NCBI GenBank assembly: GCA_947631215.1
Contig: CANRKN010000006.1
Span: forward strand, 1-42,002
From: an uncultured Oscillospiraceae bacterium
GTDB taxonomy: Bacteria > Bacillota_A > Clostridia > Oscillospirales > Oscillospiraceae
Direction of reading: 5' to 3'
Length of the DNA: 42,002 bases
A model generated the notes under the pieces. It ran no database searches, had not been told where the DNA came from, and was given only the letters and a program-made list of their open reading frames with translations. The number at the start of each line of letters is the position of its first letter. Positions within the stretch are counted from its first letter, which is position 1. The translations under genes and the position numbers were made by a program. This document shows positions 7,682 to 14,953 of the stretch, piece by piece.

Positions 7682-8368
7682 ATGGCAAGGTCAGATAGAA
7701 CGGGAAAACGCAGTCCCAGGGAGTCCTCGCAGAAGCGGATACCGGACTTGGGCTATTATATTATCGTTACAGATACAAAGGAAACAGAGAAAAACTATAT
7801 GGAAGGTCTTCGGGATTCGCTTCCTGATGAGCTGCAAGGGCGCATTGTGATCAAAGTATCGAAAGCAAAAACAGACCAACTTGTCTCTACCTGTAAAGAG
7901 CTCGCTGCAATGGACCCGCAATATAGGCAACCTTGGATCATATTTGACAGAGACAAGGTCGTACAATTCGATTCGATCATTACCGAAGCCAACCAAGCGG
8001 GAATCGACGTGGGCTGGTCAAATCCGTGCATTGAGATTTGGTTTGATGCTTATTTTGGGACAATGCACAACTATATGGACTCGGTAAGTTGCTGCCGTGG
8101 GTTCGCTGGCACCTTTGAGAGACGAACCGGCCAGGAATATGATAAGGCTTCTCAGCAGATTTATACCTTTCTTAACCGCTATGGAGATGAGGATGAAGCG
8201 ATCAGAATCGCGGAGCGAAGGCTTAAGCAATATGTTAATGATGGCGTAAGCAAACCTTCTGATATGTGCCCGTGCACGACTGTGCAGCATTTAGTCAAAG
8301 AGATAAAGAAAAAAGTTGAAATGAACCAGCAAGCCGAAAGTGCTGTTTCTACAGATGATGAGGGATAA
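7682..8368 (+). CDS. RloB-family protein (AbiLii-like), probable defence effector
   Basis: A 228-residue RloB-domain protein. Landmarks are an early acidic block (TDTKETEKNYMEGL), the central FDRD, the motif SNPCIEIWF, and a C-terminal PCTTVQHLVKEI. RloB proteins are found with restriction and abortive-infection loci, and the fold is predicted to be Toprim-like, so a nuclease role is plausible but not shown. Start ATG 7682 follows GGAGGGG that overlaps the end of the ATPase gene; an in-frame GTG at 7676 is less likely. Translation of the pair is probably coupled. The recombinase gene begins 5 bp downstream, so all three may share a transcript. Confidence 0.85.
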   Translation: MARSDRTGKRSPRESSQKRIPDLGYYIIVTDTKETEKNYMEGLRDSLPDELQGRIVIKVSKAKTDQLVSTCKELAAMDPQYRQPWIIFDRDKVVQFDSIITEANQAGIDVGWSNPCIEIWFDAYFGTMHNYMDSVSCCRGFAGTFERRTGQEYDKASQQIYTFLNRYGDEDEAIRIAERRLKQYVNDGVSKPSDMCPCTTVQHLVKEIKKKVEMNQQAESAVSTDDEG

Positions 8369-8373
8369 GTGAA

Positions 8374-11151
8374 ATGACAGGAGTTATCTACGCCCGCTAT
8401 TCCTCCGACAGCCAGCGGGAGGAAAGCATCGAGGGGCAAATCCGTGAATGCACCGCCTTTGCGGAGAAAAACGGCATCACTGTTCTGCGCCACTATATAG
8501 ACAGAGCATTCTCCGCCAAGACCGACAATCGGCCTGAGTTCCAAGCCATGATAAAGGACAGCGGCAAGAAGCTGTTTGATATGATCATCGTCTGGAAACT
8601 GGACCGCTTCGCCCGGAACCGCTATGACAGCGCCAGGTACAAGGCCGCGCTCAAGAAGAACGGCGTCAAAGTGGTGTCGGCAACCGAGGTTATCTCGGAC
8701 GGCGCAGAGGGCATTATCTTGGAATCCGTGCTGGAGGGCTACGCTGAGTATTATTCGGCAGACCTGTCTGAAAAGGTCATTCGGGGCATGACGGACAACG
8801 CCCTCAAGTGCAAGTTCAACGGCGGCACTTTGCCTACTGGCTACGTCATTGACAGCGAGCAGCACTTCCAAATCGACCCGCTGACGGCACCTTACGTTCT
8901 GGAGGCATTCAAGAAATACGACGCTGGGTATACCATGACGCAGATATGCAGTTGGCTGAATGAAAAAGGCGTGAAGAACACCCGCGGACAACCCTTCGCA
9001 TACAACAGCATCCAGCACCTACTGAACAATCGCCGGTATGTAGGGGAGTTCCGCTATCGAGATACGGTCATCCCTGATGGAATCCCGGCCATCGTCCCCC
9101 AGGACCTGTTTGACCGGGTGCAGGAAAAGCTGGCAAAGAACAAAAAAGCTCCAGCCCGACATAAGGCTGAAGATGATTATCTGCTGACCACCAAACTGTT
9201 CTGCGGCTACTGTGGCAGCTATATGTGTGGCGAGAGCGGCACCAGCCACACGGGGAAGGTCCATCACTACTACAAGTGCGCCACGGTGAAGAAGAAGCGC
9301 GGAAGCTGCCACAAGAAGCCAGTCAGCAAGGCGTTTATTGAGGATTTCATCATCCACGAGACGATGAAGGAGATACGGGACGATAAGGTGATCCAAGCCA
9401 TCGTCTCCACAGTGATGGACTTGCAGGAACAAGAGAACACCCAGCTCCCGCTGTACGAGCAGCAGTTGAAAGAAGCAGAGACCGGCATCAATAATCTGCT
9501 CAATGCCATTCAGCAGGGAATCCTGACGCCATCCACCAAGAGCCGCCTGGAGGAACTGGAGGCGACGAAAGAGGACCTGGAGATCAGGATCGCCAACGAG
9601 AAGCTGGCGAAGCCGAAGCTGACGGCGGATTTCGTGACCATGTGGCTGGAGCGGTTCCGGAAGCTGGACATGAGGAAGAAAGAACACCGGCAGCAGCTCA
9701 TAGACACGTTCGTCAATTCGGTGTACTTATTCGATGATAAGCTGACGTTGCATATCAACTACAAGGACGGGACAAAGACCGTCACCTTTGACGAGATGAA
9801 AGCGGCACTGGACGAACAGGCCGCGGGTTCGGATTTGGATTGCCGTGGTGCACCACGCGCCCGGAGGCCTATGGCCTCCGGGCGCGTATTTTTACTTTTT
9901 CGTTCTCCTCGGAAGATGCCCCTTAATAAACCCGCCCGCCGCTTTCAGGGCCAGGACGAAGGCCAGGGTCGCCGCCATGATGACCAGGGCGAAGAGGATG
10001 TTGCCGATGGGATTGCGCATGAATGTCAGCCGCCATACCGGGCCCCGCATGAGCCGGCTGAACACGATGTGGAAGATATATATCCCCAGGGTGTTCTCCG
10101 ACACCAGGCGGATGGCCCGGCCCCAGCCGTGGGCGGCCTTATAGTTGAGGCAGAGGACCCCCACCGCCAGCACGTTCACAAAGGTGAACACCGTGTCGTA
10201 GCCCTCCCACACGTTGTCCCAGAGCTCATGGCCCACCCGGGTGCAGTACATCCCCCAGAGCCCCAGGCACACGGTGGACAGGACGATGACGGCCGCCGCA
10301 CCGGCGTTCATCTTCCACCGGGCGCGGGCCATGAGCGCCTCTATCCTGGGCAGGTACCGATGGGCCAGGCCCCCGGCGCAGAAGTACACGAAAGCATAGC
10401 CGAACATGCCCCAGAAGGGGTTGAACATGTTGAACACGTTGAACTCCACCACGTGGTCGGCCCGGCCCAGCAGGCCCAGCCCCGCCGTGGCGCAGGAGCA
10501 GAGAAACACGTTCCCAAAGGTGAGCACCGCCGCCGCGGCCATGAACCAGAGAAAGACCTTGAAGCTGTTGTCGTAGGCCGTCTTGATGAGGGGGAAGAAC
10601 ACGTAGATGCATATGAGCGCGCCCATGAACCACAGGTGGTTGATCCACCCCTGCCGGAAGGTCCACAGGGCCGTGAGGTATTCCGAAAAGGACAGGGGCT
10701 CATGCTGGATATACATGAGGGGCACCAATATGACTGCCCCGCCCAGGAAGGTATAGGCCACCAGCCGGAGCATCTTCAAGAGGTGCTTTTTAAGCTCCAT
10801 CTCCGCCCCCAGCAGCAGAAAGCCGTTGGCGAAGAAGAAAAGGGGCACGCATACGGAGAGGAAGCCCCGGAGGACATAGTAGAAGCGGTACAGTCCCACC
10901 CCCGGCGCCGCCGGGAAGTTATAGGGGAACAATGTGGCGTGGTATATGAGCACGCAGAGCATGCCCACGAACTCCATCATGTCGATGAAGTGGTACCGCC
11001 GCTTTTCCATTTCTCCCGCCTCCCCGCGTATCCTACAGTATATGTCTATCATAGCGGAAAAACCCGGTTTGTCAACCGCCCGCCGGAAATGCTGCGGGTC
11101 TACAGACGCGATTCGGGTCGCAATTTTGTGGATTCGCGGCAGAGCGGTTGA
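8374..11151 (+). CDS. large serine recombinase (element integrase) with an open, run-on 3' end
   Basis: Recombinase homology covers about 8374-9850 (roughly 490 residues). The resolvase domain has YARYSSDSQREESIEGQ with the catalytic Ser. The recombinase domain follows (GYTMTQICSWLNEKG), then a Cys zinc-ribbon (LFCGYCGSYMCGES) and a coiled coil (residues about 350-415). It would integrate and excise the left-hand element. No stop codon occurs where the family normally ends (after GSDLD). The frame instead continues to 11151 through DNA that is antisense to the acyltransferase gene, past a strong terminator at 9855-9895. The last 420 residues are therefore not recombinase and probably reflect the integration junction. 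Start ATG 8374 lies 5 bp after rloB with GAGGG upstream. Confidence 0.8.
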   Translation: MTGVIYARYSSDSQREESIEGQIRECTAFAEKNGITVLRHYIDRAFSAKTDNRPEFQAMIKDSGKKLFDMIIVWKLDRFARNRYDSARYKAALKKNGVKVVSATEVISDGAEGIILESVLEGYAEYYSADLSEKVIRGMTDNALKCKFNGGTLPTGYVIDSEQHFQIDPLTAPYVLEAFKKYDAGYTMTQICSWLNEKGVKNTRGQPFAYNSIQHLLNNRRYVGEFRYRDTVIPDGIPAIVPQDLFDRVQEKLAKNKKAPARHKAEDDYLLTTKLFCGYCGSYMCGESGTSHTGKVHHYYKCATVKKKRGSCHKKPVSKAFIEDFIIHETMKEIRDDKVIQAIVSTVMDLQEQENTQLPLYEQQLKEAETGINNLLNAIQQGILTPSTKSRLEELEATKEDLEIRIANEKLAKPKLTADFVTMWLERFRKLDMRKKEHRQQLIDTFVNSVYLFDDKLTLHINYKDGTKTVTFDEMKAALDEQAAGSDLDCRGAPRARRPMASGRVFLLFRSPRKMPLNKPARRFQGQDEGQGRRHDDQGEEDVADGIAHECQPPYRAPHEPAEHDVEDIYPQGVLRHQADGPAPAVGGLIVEAEDPHRQHVHKGEHRVVALPHVVPELMAHPGAVHPPEPQAHGGQDDDGRRTGVHLPPGAGHERLYPGQVPMGQAPGAEVHESIAEHAPEGVEHVEHVELHHVVGPAQQAQPRRGAGAEKHVPKGEHRRRGHEPEKDLEAVVVGRLDEGEEHVDAYERAHEPQVVDPPLPEGPQGREVFRKGQGLMLDIHEGHQYDCPAQEGIGHQPEHLQEVLFKLHLRPQQQKAVGEEEKGHAYGEEAPEDIVEAVQSHPRRRREVIGEQCGVVYEHAEHAHELHHVDEVVPPLFHFSRLPAYPTVYVYHSGKTRFVNRPPEMLRVYRRDSGRNFVDSRQSG
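9845..9856. other. probable right attachment junction of element 1
   Basis: GTGGTGCACCAC is a perfect 12-bp palindrome just beyond the last recombinase-like codons and directly before a chromosomal-type terminator hairpin. On its minus strand that hairpin lacks the expected T-run, as if the element had inserted beside it. The junction position is inferred, with an uncertainty of about 15 bp. Confidence 0.4.
9855..9895 (+). terminator. strong GC-rich terminator
   Basis: ACGCGCCCGGAGGCC (9855-9869) and GGCCTCCGGGCGCGT (9873-9887) are perfect complements with a 3-nt loop, followed on the plus strand by ATTTTTACTTTTT. It ends transcripts from the recombinase before any in-frame stop codon is reached. 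Confidence 0.85.
9892..11010 (-). CDS. acyltransferase family 3 membrane protein
   Basis: A 372-residue polytopic membrane protein of the acyltransferase_3 family, which transfers acetyl or other acyl groups to cell-surface sugars and other extracytoplasmic acceptors. About ten hydrophobic segments are visible. The N-terminal part has MEFVGMLCVLIYHATLF with the conserved His, and NHLWFMGALICIYVFFPLI is the family W/F-L signature. The C-terminus is basic (KGHLPRRTKK). Start ATG 11010 follows GGGGAGG and GGGAG; the longer frame to 11052 is upstream leader. It is first in the GC-rich backbone and opposes the run-on frame of the recombinase. Confidence 0.85.
   Translation of the reverse strand: MEKRRYHFIDMMEFVGMLCVLIYHATLFPYNFPAAPGVGLYRFYYVLRGFLSVCVPLFFFANGFLLLGAEMELKKHLLKMLRLVAYTFLGGAVILVPLMYIQHEPLSFSEYLTALWTFRQGWINHLWFMGALICIYVFFPLIKTAYDNSFKVFLWFMAAAAVLTFGNVFLCSCATAGLGLLGRADHVVEFNVFNMFNPFWGMFGYAFVYFCAGGLAHRYLPRIEALMARARWKMNAGAAAVIVLSTVCLGLWGMYCTRVGHELWDNVWEGYDTVFTFVNVLAVGVLCLNYKAAHGWGRAIRLVSENTLGIYIFHIVFSRLMRGPVWRLTFMRNPIGNILFALVIMAATLAFVLALKAAGGFIKGHLPRRTKK
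11048..11075 (-). promoter_or_regulatory. promoter of the acyltransferase gene
   Basis: On the minus strand TTGACA (11075-11070), a 16-bp spacer, then TATGAT (11053-11048). The start codon at 11010 is about 30 nt past the expected transcript start. Confidence 0.65.
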
Positions 11152-11176
11152 CGGCCATCCGGCTGTCCGCTAGTAT
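11148..11176 (+). promoter_or_regulatory. promoter of the small double-glycine peptide gene
   Basis: TTGACG (11148-11153), a 17-bp spacer, then TAGTAT (11171-11176). The start codon at 11214 follows GAGGAGGG. Confidence 0.55.
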
Positions 11177-11213
11177 TATGAAAGCGTGATATTCTATATT
11201 GAGGAGGGACATC

Positions 11214-11426
11214 ATGAACGACGAAAAGAAACTGCACGACGAGACCGTGAAGGACGTCACGGGCGGGTTTAACTGGGATCGGGATGGGGAAGCGTATGGT
11301 AAATTCAATGCCAACAACTGCGCCGTCTGCCAGGCCGCCAGCTCCTGTCGCTTCAGCAGCGGCTTTGAAGCCTTTGAGCAGCTGGGCGGGCAGGACTGCC
11401 CCGATTTCCGAGGCTACCGCAGATAG
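11214..11426 (+). CDS. 70-residue peptide with double-glycine-like leader
   Basis: A small protein beginning MNDEKKLHDETVKDVTGG, which resembles a double-glycine leader (hydrophobic and acidic positions before GG) as found in exported or modified peptides. The remaining 52 residues are Gly/Asn/Asp-rich with four Cys (CAVCQAASSC and a later DC). Start ATG 11214 has a strong GAGGAGGG site. No dedicated C39 transporter or modification enzyme lies next to it; the nearest radical SAM enzyme is 24 kb away. It may be a peptide precursor, but the Cys pairs could equally bind metal in an ordinary small cytoplasmic protein. I do not recognise a named family. Confidence 0.7.
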   Translation: MNDEKKLHDETVKDVTGGFNWDRDGEAYGKFNANNCAVCQAASSCRFSSGFEAFEQLGGQDCPDFRGYRR

Positions 11427-11481
11427 TTCTATTGACCTTGATGCGGTGGGTCATCCGCCTTTGGGGCCTCTGAACACAAAA

Positions 11482-11507
11482 AAGGGAGCGGCAAAAGCCG
11501 CTCCCTT
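11482..11507. terminator. hairpin terminator
   Basis: AAGGGAGCGGC (11482-11492) and GCCGCTCCCTT (11497-11507) are perfect complements with a loop of four A. It lies just beyond the rubredoxin remnant on the minus strand and downstream of the peptide gene on the plus strand. The remaining intergenic bases show nothing else. Confidence 0.7.
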
Positions 11508-11517
11508 ATGTATTGCT

Positions 11518-11557
11518 TTACGCTTCCTCAAAGGCGTCCTTGCCCATGCCGCAGATG
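11518..11557 (-). pseudogene. rubredoxin 3' remnant
   Basis: Read on the minus strand this encodes ICGMGKDAFEEA followed by a stop, matching the last 12 residues of the rubredoxin at 13071-13226 except for one change. Similarity stops abruptly at 11557. The sequence beyond belongs to the promoter of the GTPase gene. It is a leftover of a second or displaced rubredoxin gene on the other side of the GTPase islet. Confidence 0.8.
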
Positions 11558-11561
11558 CCGC

Positions 11562-11590
11562 TTGTAAAGGCACCGGGAGCGTGATATACT
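11562..11590 (+). promoter_or_regulatory. promoter of the GTPase gene
   Basis: TTGTAA (11562-11567), a 17-bp spacer, then TATACT (11585-11590). It begins 5 bp after the end of the rubredoxin remnant. Confidence 0.65.
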
Positions 11591-11621
11591 GTATGTATTA
11601 AATCGCAAAAGAGGCATAGAT

Positions 11622-12971
11622 ATGAAAGACGATGCGGCAAAGATCGAACGGCGATTGCAGAATATGAAGAAATTCTATTTCAAGGTAGGAAAACTGCTGG
11701 ACAGTTTGCCTGATGCTATCCCGGAAAAAATACGGACGATGCTGAAAGACGCTATCCTTGGAGACAAGGAATTAAAGACCTTGATGGAGGGCATCGACTC
11801 CCATAGACCTCCCCGTATCTTTCTGATCGGAAGAACTGGCGTGGGAAAAAGCAGTCTGATCAACGCACTCTGTGGTTCATACCTAGCTAAAGTAAGCAAC
11901 GTTAAGAGCTGCACCCCCAACGCAGAAATATACCAGTGCAAAGATAATGACCGCGTTCTTATGGAGATCTTAGATACCCGCGGGATCGCTGAGTCTGAAC
12001 GGGTATGTGAAGAAACGTCCGCAGAGGACGCCCTTATCAACGATATCAATCAGTTCTCCCCGGATGTTGCAGTTTTTATGCTGAACTGCACCCATCGTGA
12101 CGATGTTGTCTCCGACGTAGTTTTTCTCAAAAAAGTCGCAGAAAAATATGCAGCGGTAAACAAAATACGGCTGCCGATCGTTGTGGTGGTCAACAAGTGC
12201 GATGAAATGGCACCCGCAAGGATCAAGACGCCTTCGGAGTATTCTGAAAAGAAAATCGAAGGGATCAATGAGGTCGTCAGCTACTACAAGAAGATAATCA
12301 CCGAAAACAGATTGCAGATCGACGATATCATAGCTGTTTCGTCCCTGATCGATTGGAAAACGCCGGATGGAACAGAGATCGGAGCCGAAGAGATAGATAA
12401 CCTTCCGAAACATGAGATAGATGGTCTTCAAATCGCCTTTGACGGAAGATATAATATTGAGAATCTGCTTGATATATTGGAACAGGCCATCCCTGATTTT
12501 GAGGCGCAGATGGGATTGAGGATGGCCGCCAGACTCAACGAAGTGGTGCGCAGGATCTCCAAGCGCCTGACTAAGATCTTTTCAGGGATCTCCGCAACTG
12601 TTGCATTAACGCCGATCCCTGTGTCTGACATATACATACTCCTGATCCTACAGGCTGTGTTGGTGTCATTGATCGCCTCGCTCAGCGGACGGGATGTGTC
12701 GCTCGACACTGCAAAAGAGTTTATTTTCAGTGTGAGTGGCATTCTGGGGACAGGATATACCCTTCGTCTGGCCGCACAGCAGGCAGCAAAATTTTTAAAT
12801 GCTATCTGGCCGGCAGCAGGTTCCGCCGTGAGCAGCACCATAGCGGCCACAGGGACATCTGCCATAGGAAACGCGGCAATCTCTTACTACATTGACGGCA
12901 CTAGTAAGGATGCCGTCCGGAAGAACTTTGAAAGGACCAAGGACCAGAATTCATCAGATCAGGAGGCTTAA
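11622..12971 (+). CDS. Era/dynamin-like GTPase with C-terminal membrane (DUF697-like) domain
   Basis: A 449-residue protein. Residues 60-280 are a P-loop GTPase: G1 GRTGVGKSS (70-78), G3 DTRG (118-121), G4 NKCD (191-194) and a G5-like VSS. After it come two or more hydrophobic stretches (TVALTPIPVSDIYILLILQA and a second near residue 360), resembling the DUF697 domain attached to GTPases of this kind, then an Ala-rich region and a polar tail. It probably acts at the membrane. The target is unknown, and related solitary GTPases are sometimes found in defence islands. The gene has lower GC than both neighbours, its own promoter, and sits between a rubredoxin remnant and an intact rubredoxin, which suggests acquisition. 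Start ATG 11622 is preceded by GAGG. Confidence 0.8.
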   Translation: MKDDAAKIERRLQNMKKFYFKVGKLLDSLPDAIPEKIRTMLKDAILGDKELKTLMEGIDSHRPPRIFLIGRTGVGKSSLINALCGSYLAKVSNVKSCTPNAEIYQCKDNDRVLMEILDTRGIAESERVCEETSAEDALINDINQFSPDVAVFMLNCTHRDDVVSDVVFLKKVAEKYAAVNKIRLPIVVVVNKCDEMAPARIKTPSEYSEKKIEGINEVVSYYKKIITENRLQIDDIIAVSSLIDWKTPDGTEIGAEEIDNLPKHEIDGLQIAFDGRYNIENLLDILEQAIPDFEAQMGLRMAARLNEVVRRISKRLTKIFSGISATVALTPIPVSDIYILLILQAVLVSLIASLSGRDVSLDTAKEFIFSVSGILGTGYTLRLAAQQAAKFLNAIWPAAGSAVSSTIAATGTSAIGNAAISYYIDGTSKDAVRKNFERTKDQNSSDQEA

Positions 12972-13025
12972 GGCTGTAACGCCAAGAACTAATCATCCAC
13001 AAATCACATTTTGCCCCGCAGGCAA

Positions 13026-13059
13026 AAAAGAGAGGACAGCGGCCGCTGTCCTCTCTTTT
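13026..13059. terminator. perfect palindromic terminator
   Basis: A 34-bp perfect palindrome centred on GCGGCCGC, with A-run on the left and T-run on the right. It serves both the GTPase (plus) and the rubredoxin/rubrerythrin operon (minus). Confidence 0.85.
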
Positions 13060-13070
13060 ATGTACTTTCC

Positions 13071-13226
13071 TTACGCCTCTTCAAAGACGTCCTTGCCCAT
13101 GCCGCAGATGGGGCACTCCCAATCGGCGGGCACGTCCTCCCAGGGGGTGCCGGGGGCCACGCCGTGCTCGGGGTCGCCCACGGCGGGGTCGTACTCATAC
13201 CCGCAGGGGCACACATACTTCTTCAT
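13071..13226 (-). CDS. rubredoxin
   Basis: A 51-residue rubredoxin that carries one electron on an Fe(Cys)4 centre. The two Cys pairs are VCPCGYEYD and CPICGMGKD. The first is CxC-G rather than the usual CxxC-G, giving the spacing C-P-C; the second is the usual CPICG. The core aromatic and Gly/Pro positions ([15 protein letters not shown]) are present. It starts at ATG 13226 after AGGTG and follows the reverse rubrerythrin gene by 14 bp. The pair probably passes electrons from NADH oxidoreductases to peroxide reduction in the cytoplasm. A diverged copy of its last codons lies at 11518-11557. Confidence 0.9.
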   Translation of the reverse strand: MKKYVCPCGYEYDPAVGDPEHGVAPGTPWEDVPADWECPICGMGKDVFEEA

Positions 13227-13240
13227 ATTCTGCGCACCTC

Positions 13241-13786
13241 TTACTTGCCGAAGTAGCGCTTCAGAAGGCCGGCAAAAGCCTTGCCGTGCCGGGCCTCGTC
13301 CCTCGCCATTTCATGCACGGTGTCATGGATGGCGTCCAGATTCAGCTGCTTTGCCATCTTGGCCAGGTCGGTCTTGCCGGCGGTGGCGCCGTTCTCGGCC
13401 TCCACGCGCATCTCCAGGTTCTTCTTGGTGGAGTCGGTGACCACCTCGCCCAGAAGCTCGGCGAACTTCGCGGCGTGCTCAGCCTCCTCCCAGGCGGCCT
13501 TCTCCCAATACAGGCCGATCTCGGGATAGCCCTCGCGATGGGCCACGCGGGCCATCGCCAGATACATGCCCACCTCGGTGCACTCGCCGTTGAAGTTGGC
13601 GCGCAGGCCCTCCATGATCTCCTCGGGGGCGCCCTGCGCCACGCCGACCACGTGCTCGGAAGCCCAGGTCATCTCGCCGTCCTGCTTGTTGAACTTCGCG
13701 GCGGGAGCCTTGCACACAGGGCAGGACTCGGGGGGCGTGTCGCCCTCATGAACGTAACCGCAGACGCTGCAAACCCATTTAGCCAT
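13241..13786 (-). CDS. reverse rubrerythrin (NADH peroxidase)
   Basis: A 181-residue protein with an N-terminal rubredoxin-like domain ([12 protein letters not shown] and CPVCKAP, residues 3-27) and a C-terminal diiron four-helix bundle with two ExxH-type ligand sets ([12 protein letters not shown] and [12 protein letters not shown]). Domain order is the reverse of classical rubrerythrin, as in the clostridial NADH peroxidases that reduce hydrogen peroxide to water. It forms an operon with the rubredoxin 14 bp downstream. A consensus promoter with two palindromes lies upstream, as expected for a stress-controlled gene. Confidence 0.92.
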   Translation of the reverse strand: MAKWVCSVCGYVHEGDTPPESCPVCKAPAAKFNKQDGEMTWASEHVVGVAQGAPEEIMEGLRANFNGECTEVGMYLAMARVAHREGYPEIGLYWEKAAWEEAEHAAKFAELLGEVVTDSTKKNLEMRVEAENGATAGKTDLAKMAKQLNLDAIHDTVHEMARDEARHGKAFAGLLKRYFGK

Positions 13787-13811
13787 AATATCGTTACCTC
13801 CGTAAATTTTT

Positions 13812-13865
13812 AGGAATAATTCCTGATTTCTACAAACATTATACCATATCCGGCCGGATTGTCAA
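13812..13865 (-). promoter_or_regulatory. promoter and palindromes of the rubrerythrin operon
   Basis: On the minus strand TTGACA (13865-13860), a 16-bp spacer, then TATAAT (13843-13838). The spacer contains the perfect palindrome ATCCGGCCGGAT (13848-13859). A second palindrome, AGGAATAATTCCT (13812-13824), lies in the leader and loosely recalls peroxide-regulator boxes. The regulator is not identified. Confidence 0.7.
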
Positions 13866-13953
13866 TAGCCGCCAACGGGCCGGGAAAAGATTTTTCCACG
13901 GGGAAATCGACCGCGCGGACGGGCACCATAAAACTGTCGGGACGGAGAGCATC

Positions 13954-13982
13954 TTGCCAACCAATGGGAATTGTGGTATCCT
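13954..13982 (+). promoter_or_regulatory. promoter of the CofE-like gene
   Basis: TTGCCA (13954-13959), a 17-bp spacer, then TATCCT (13977-13982). The start codon at 14053 follows GGGAGGAG. Confidence 0.55.
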
Positions 13983-14052
13983 AAAGAACTGGAGACCGCT
14001 TATCCAAAATACAAAGAGAAAAAGAAAGGCGCGAGCCTTCCGGGAGGAGACC

Positions 14053-14760
14053 ATGGGAGCCGTTTTAACGCCCAACGAGAATAAATCCCTCACCATCCAT
14101 ACCAGCTTCGGCGACTTTGACCGGGGCGCCATCAAGACCCACTTCGTGGAGATCGGCGAGGACTACTGCGAGCTGGTGAAGAAGTACGTCCTGCCCGTGT
14201 ATGAGGAGGGGGACATCCTCTCCGTGGCGGAGAAGATCATCTCCCTGTGCCAGAAGAATATTATTTACAAGAAGGATATGCACCTGTCCGGTCTGGCGAA
14301 GTTCCTGTCCAAGTTCGCCTCCCACAGCACCGCCGGCATCGGCGTGGACAACCCCTGGAAGATGCAGTTCGCCATCGACCACTGCGGCGCGCTGAAGATC
14401 ATCTGGGCCTCCATCGCCGCGGGCGTGTGCAAGCTGTTCGGCAAGAAGGGCGTGTTCTACGACATCGCCGGCCCCGAGGTGGCGGGCCTGGACGGGTTCT
14501 ACACCGCCTCCTTCCAGGTCTACGGCGACTTCTGCATGATGCTGCCCAAGGACCCCAACGGGGTGTGCAAGCGCATTAAAGAAGAGACCGGCGTCACCTG
14601 CATGCTGGTGGACGCCAACGACTTTGAGCGGGACATCTTGGGCAAGAGCCCGGACCTGACCCTCACGGACGCGCAGTGCGCCGAGCTCATCCAGGACAAC
14701 CCCACCGGCAACTCCACGCAATTGACGCCGTTTATTATTATCCGCAAGCACGCGGCGTAA
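14053..14760 (+). CDS. F420-0:gamma-glutamyl ligase (CofE)-like protein
   Basis: A 235-residue member of the CofE family, whose founding enzymes add glutamate to coenzyme F420 using GTP. Firmicutes like this one do not make F420, so the acceptor here must be different. Visible features are the metal- and substrate-binding region DYCELVKKYVLP, the stretch VAEKIISLCQKNI, the Gly/Asp-rich YDIAGPEVAGLDG, and a terminal FIIIRKHAA. Start ATG 14053 has a strong GGGAGGAG. It converges on the ectB-like/ATP-grasp/alr operon and shares the theme of amide-bond chemistry on amino acids with it, but a joint pathway is inference. Confidence 0.75.
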   Translation: MGAVLTPNENKSLTIHTSFGDFDRGAIKTHFVEIGEDYCELVKKYVLPVYEEGDILSVAEKIISLCQKNIIYKKDMHLSGLAKFLSKFASHSTAGIGVDNPWKMQFAIDHCGALKIIWASIAAGVCKLFGKKGVFYDIAGPEVAGLDGFYTASFQVYGDFCMMLPKDPNGVCKRIKEETGVTCMLVDANDFERDILGKSPDLTLTDAQCAELIQDNPTGNSTQLTPFIIIRKHAA

Positions 14761-14771
14761 AAAAGATGTGA

Positions 14772-14803
14772 AAAGGGTGCGCCCTGCGGGGCGCACCCTT
14801 TCT
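14772..14803. terminator. bidirectional terminator after the CofE-like gene
   Basis: AAAGGGTGCGCCC and GGGGCGCACCCTTT form a perfect stem with a short loop, with A- and T-rich flanks. It lies 12 bp after the stop. Confidence 0.85.
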
Positions 14804-14836
14804 ATATATCAACGAAGGCAAGTATAGCACGGCCTG

Positions 14837-14919
14837 GCCCGACAGTATCCCTGCCGCTAAAGTTCGCTTCGCTCACCAACCGCGTCCGGGACACTGCCGG
14901 TTCCAGCCGTGCGTCGGGC
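14837..14919 (+). repeat. 83-bp dispersed repeat, copy 1
   Basis: A block with terminal inverted repeats GCCCGAC (14837-14843) and GTCGGGC (14913-14919). An inverted copy of exactly the same length lies at 20052-20134, with 76 of 83 positions identical by eye. The central part AAAGTTCGCTTCGCTCACC is invariant between the copies. It is non-coding and REP/MITE-like, with no transposase nearby. Confidence 0.8.
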
Positions 14920-14953
14920 TGGCAGGGTGGCTGCCCTGCGTACTCCGACGCTT

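Noticed and set aside
8179..9018. Minus-strand frame of 279 codons opposite rloB and the recombinase
   Set aside because: Shadow frame without motifs; both plus-strand genes have clear family signatures and ribosome sites.
9896..11151. C-terminal 420 residues of the recombinase frame as a real protein domain
   Set aside because: They are antisense to the acyltransferase, lie beyond a strong terminator and are rich in His/Gly/Glu/Pro as expected for a shadow frame.
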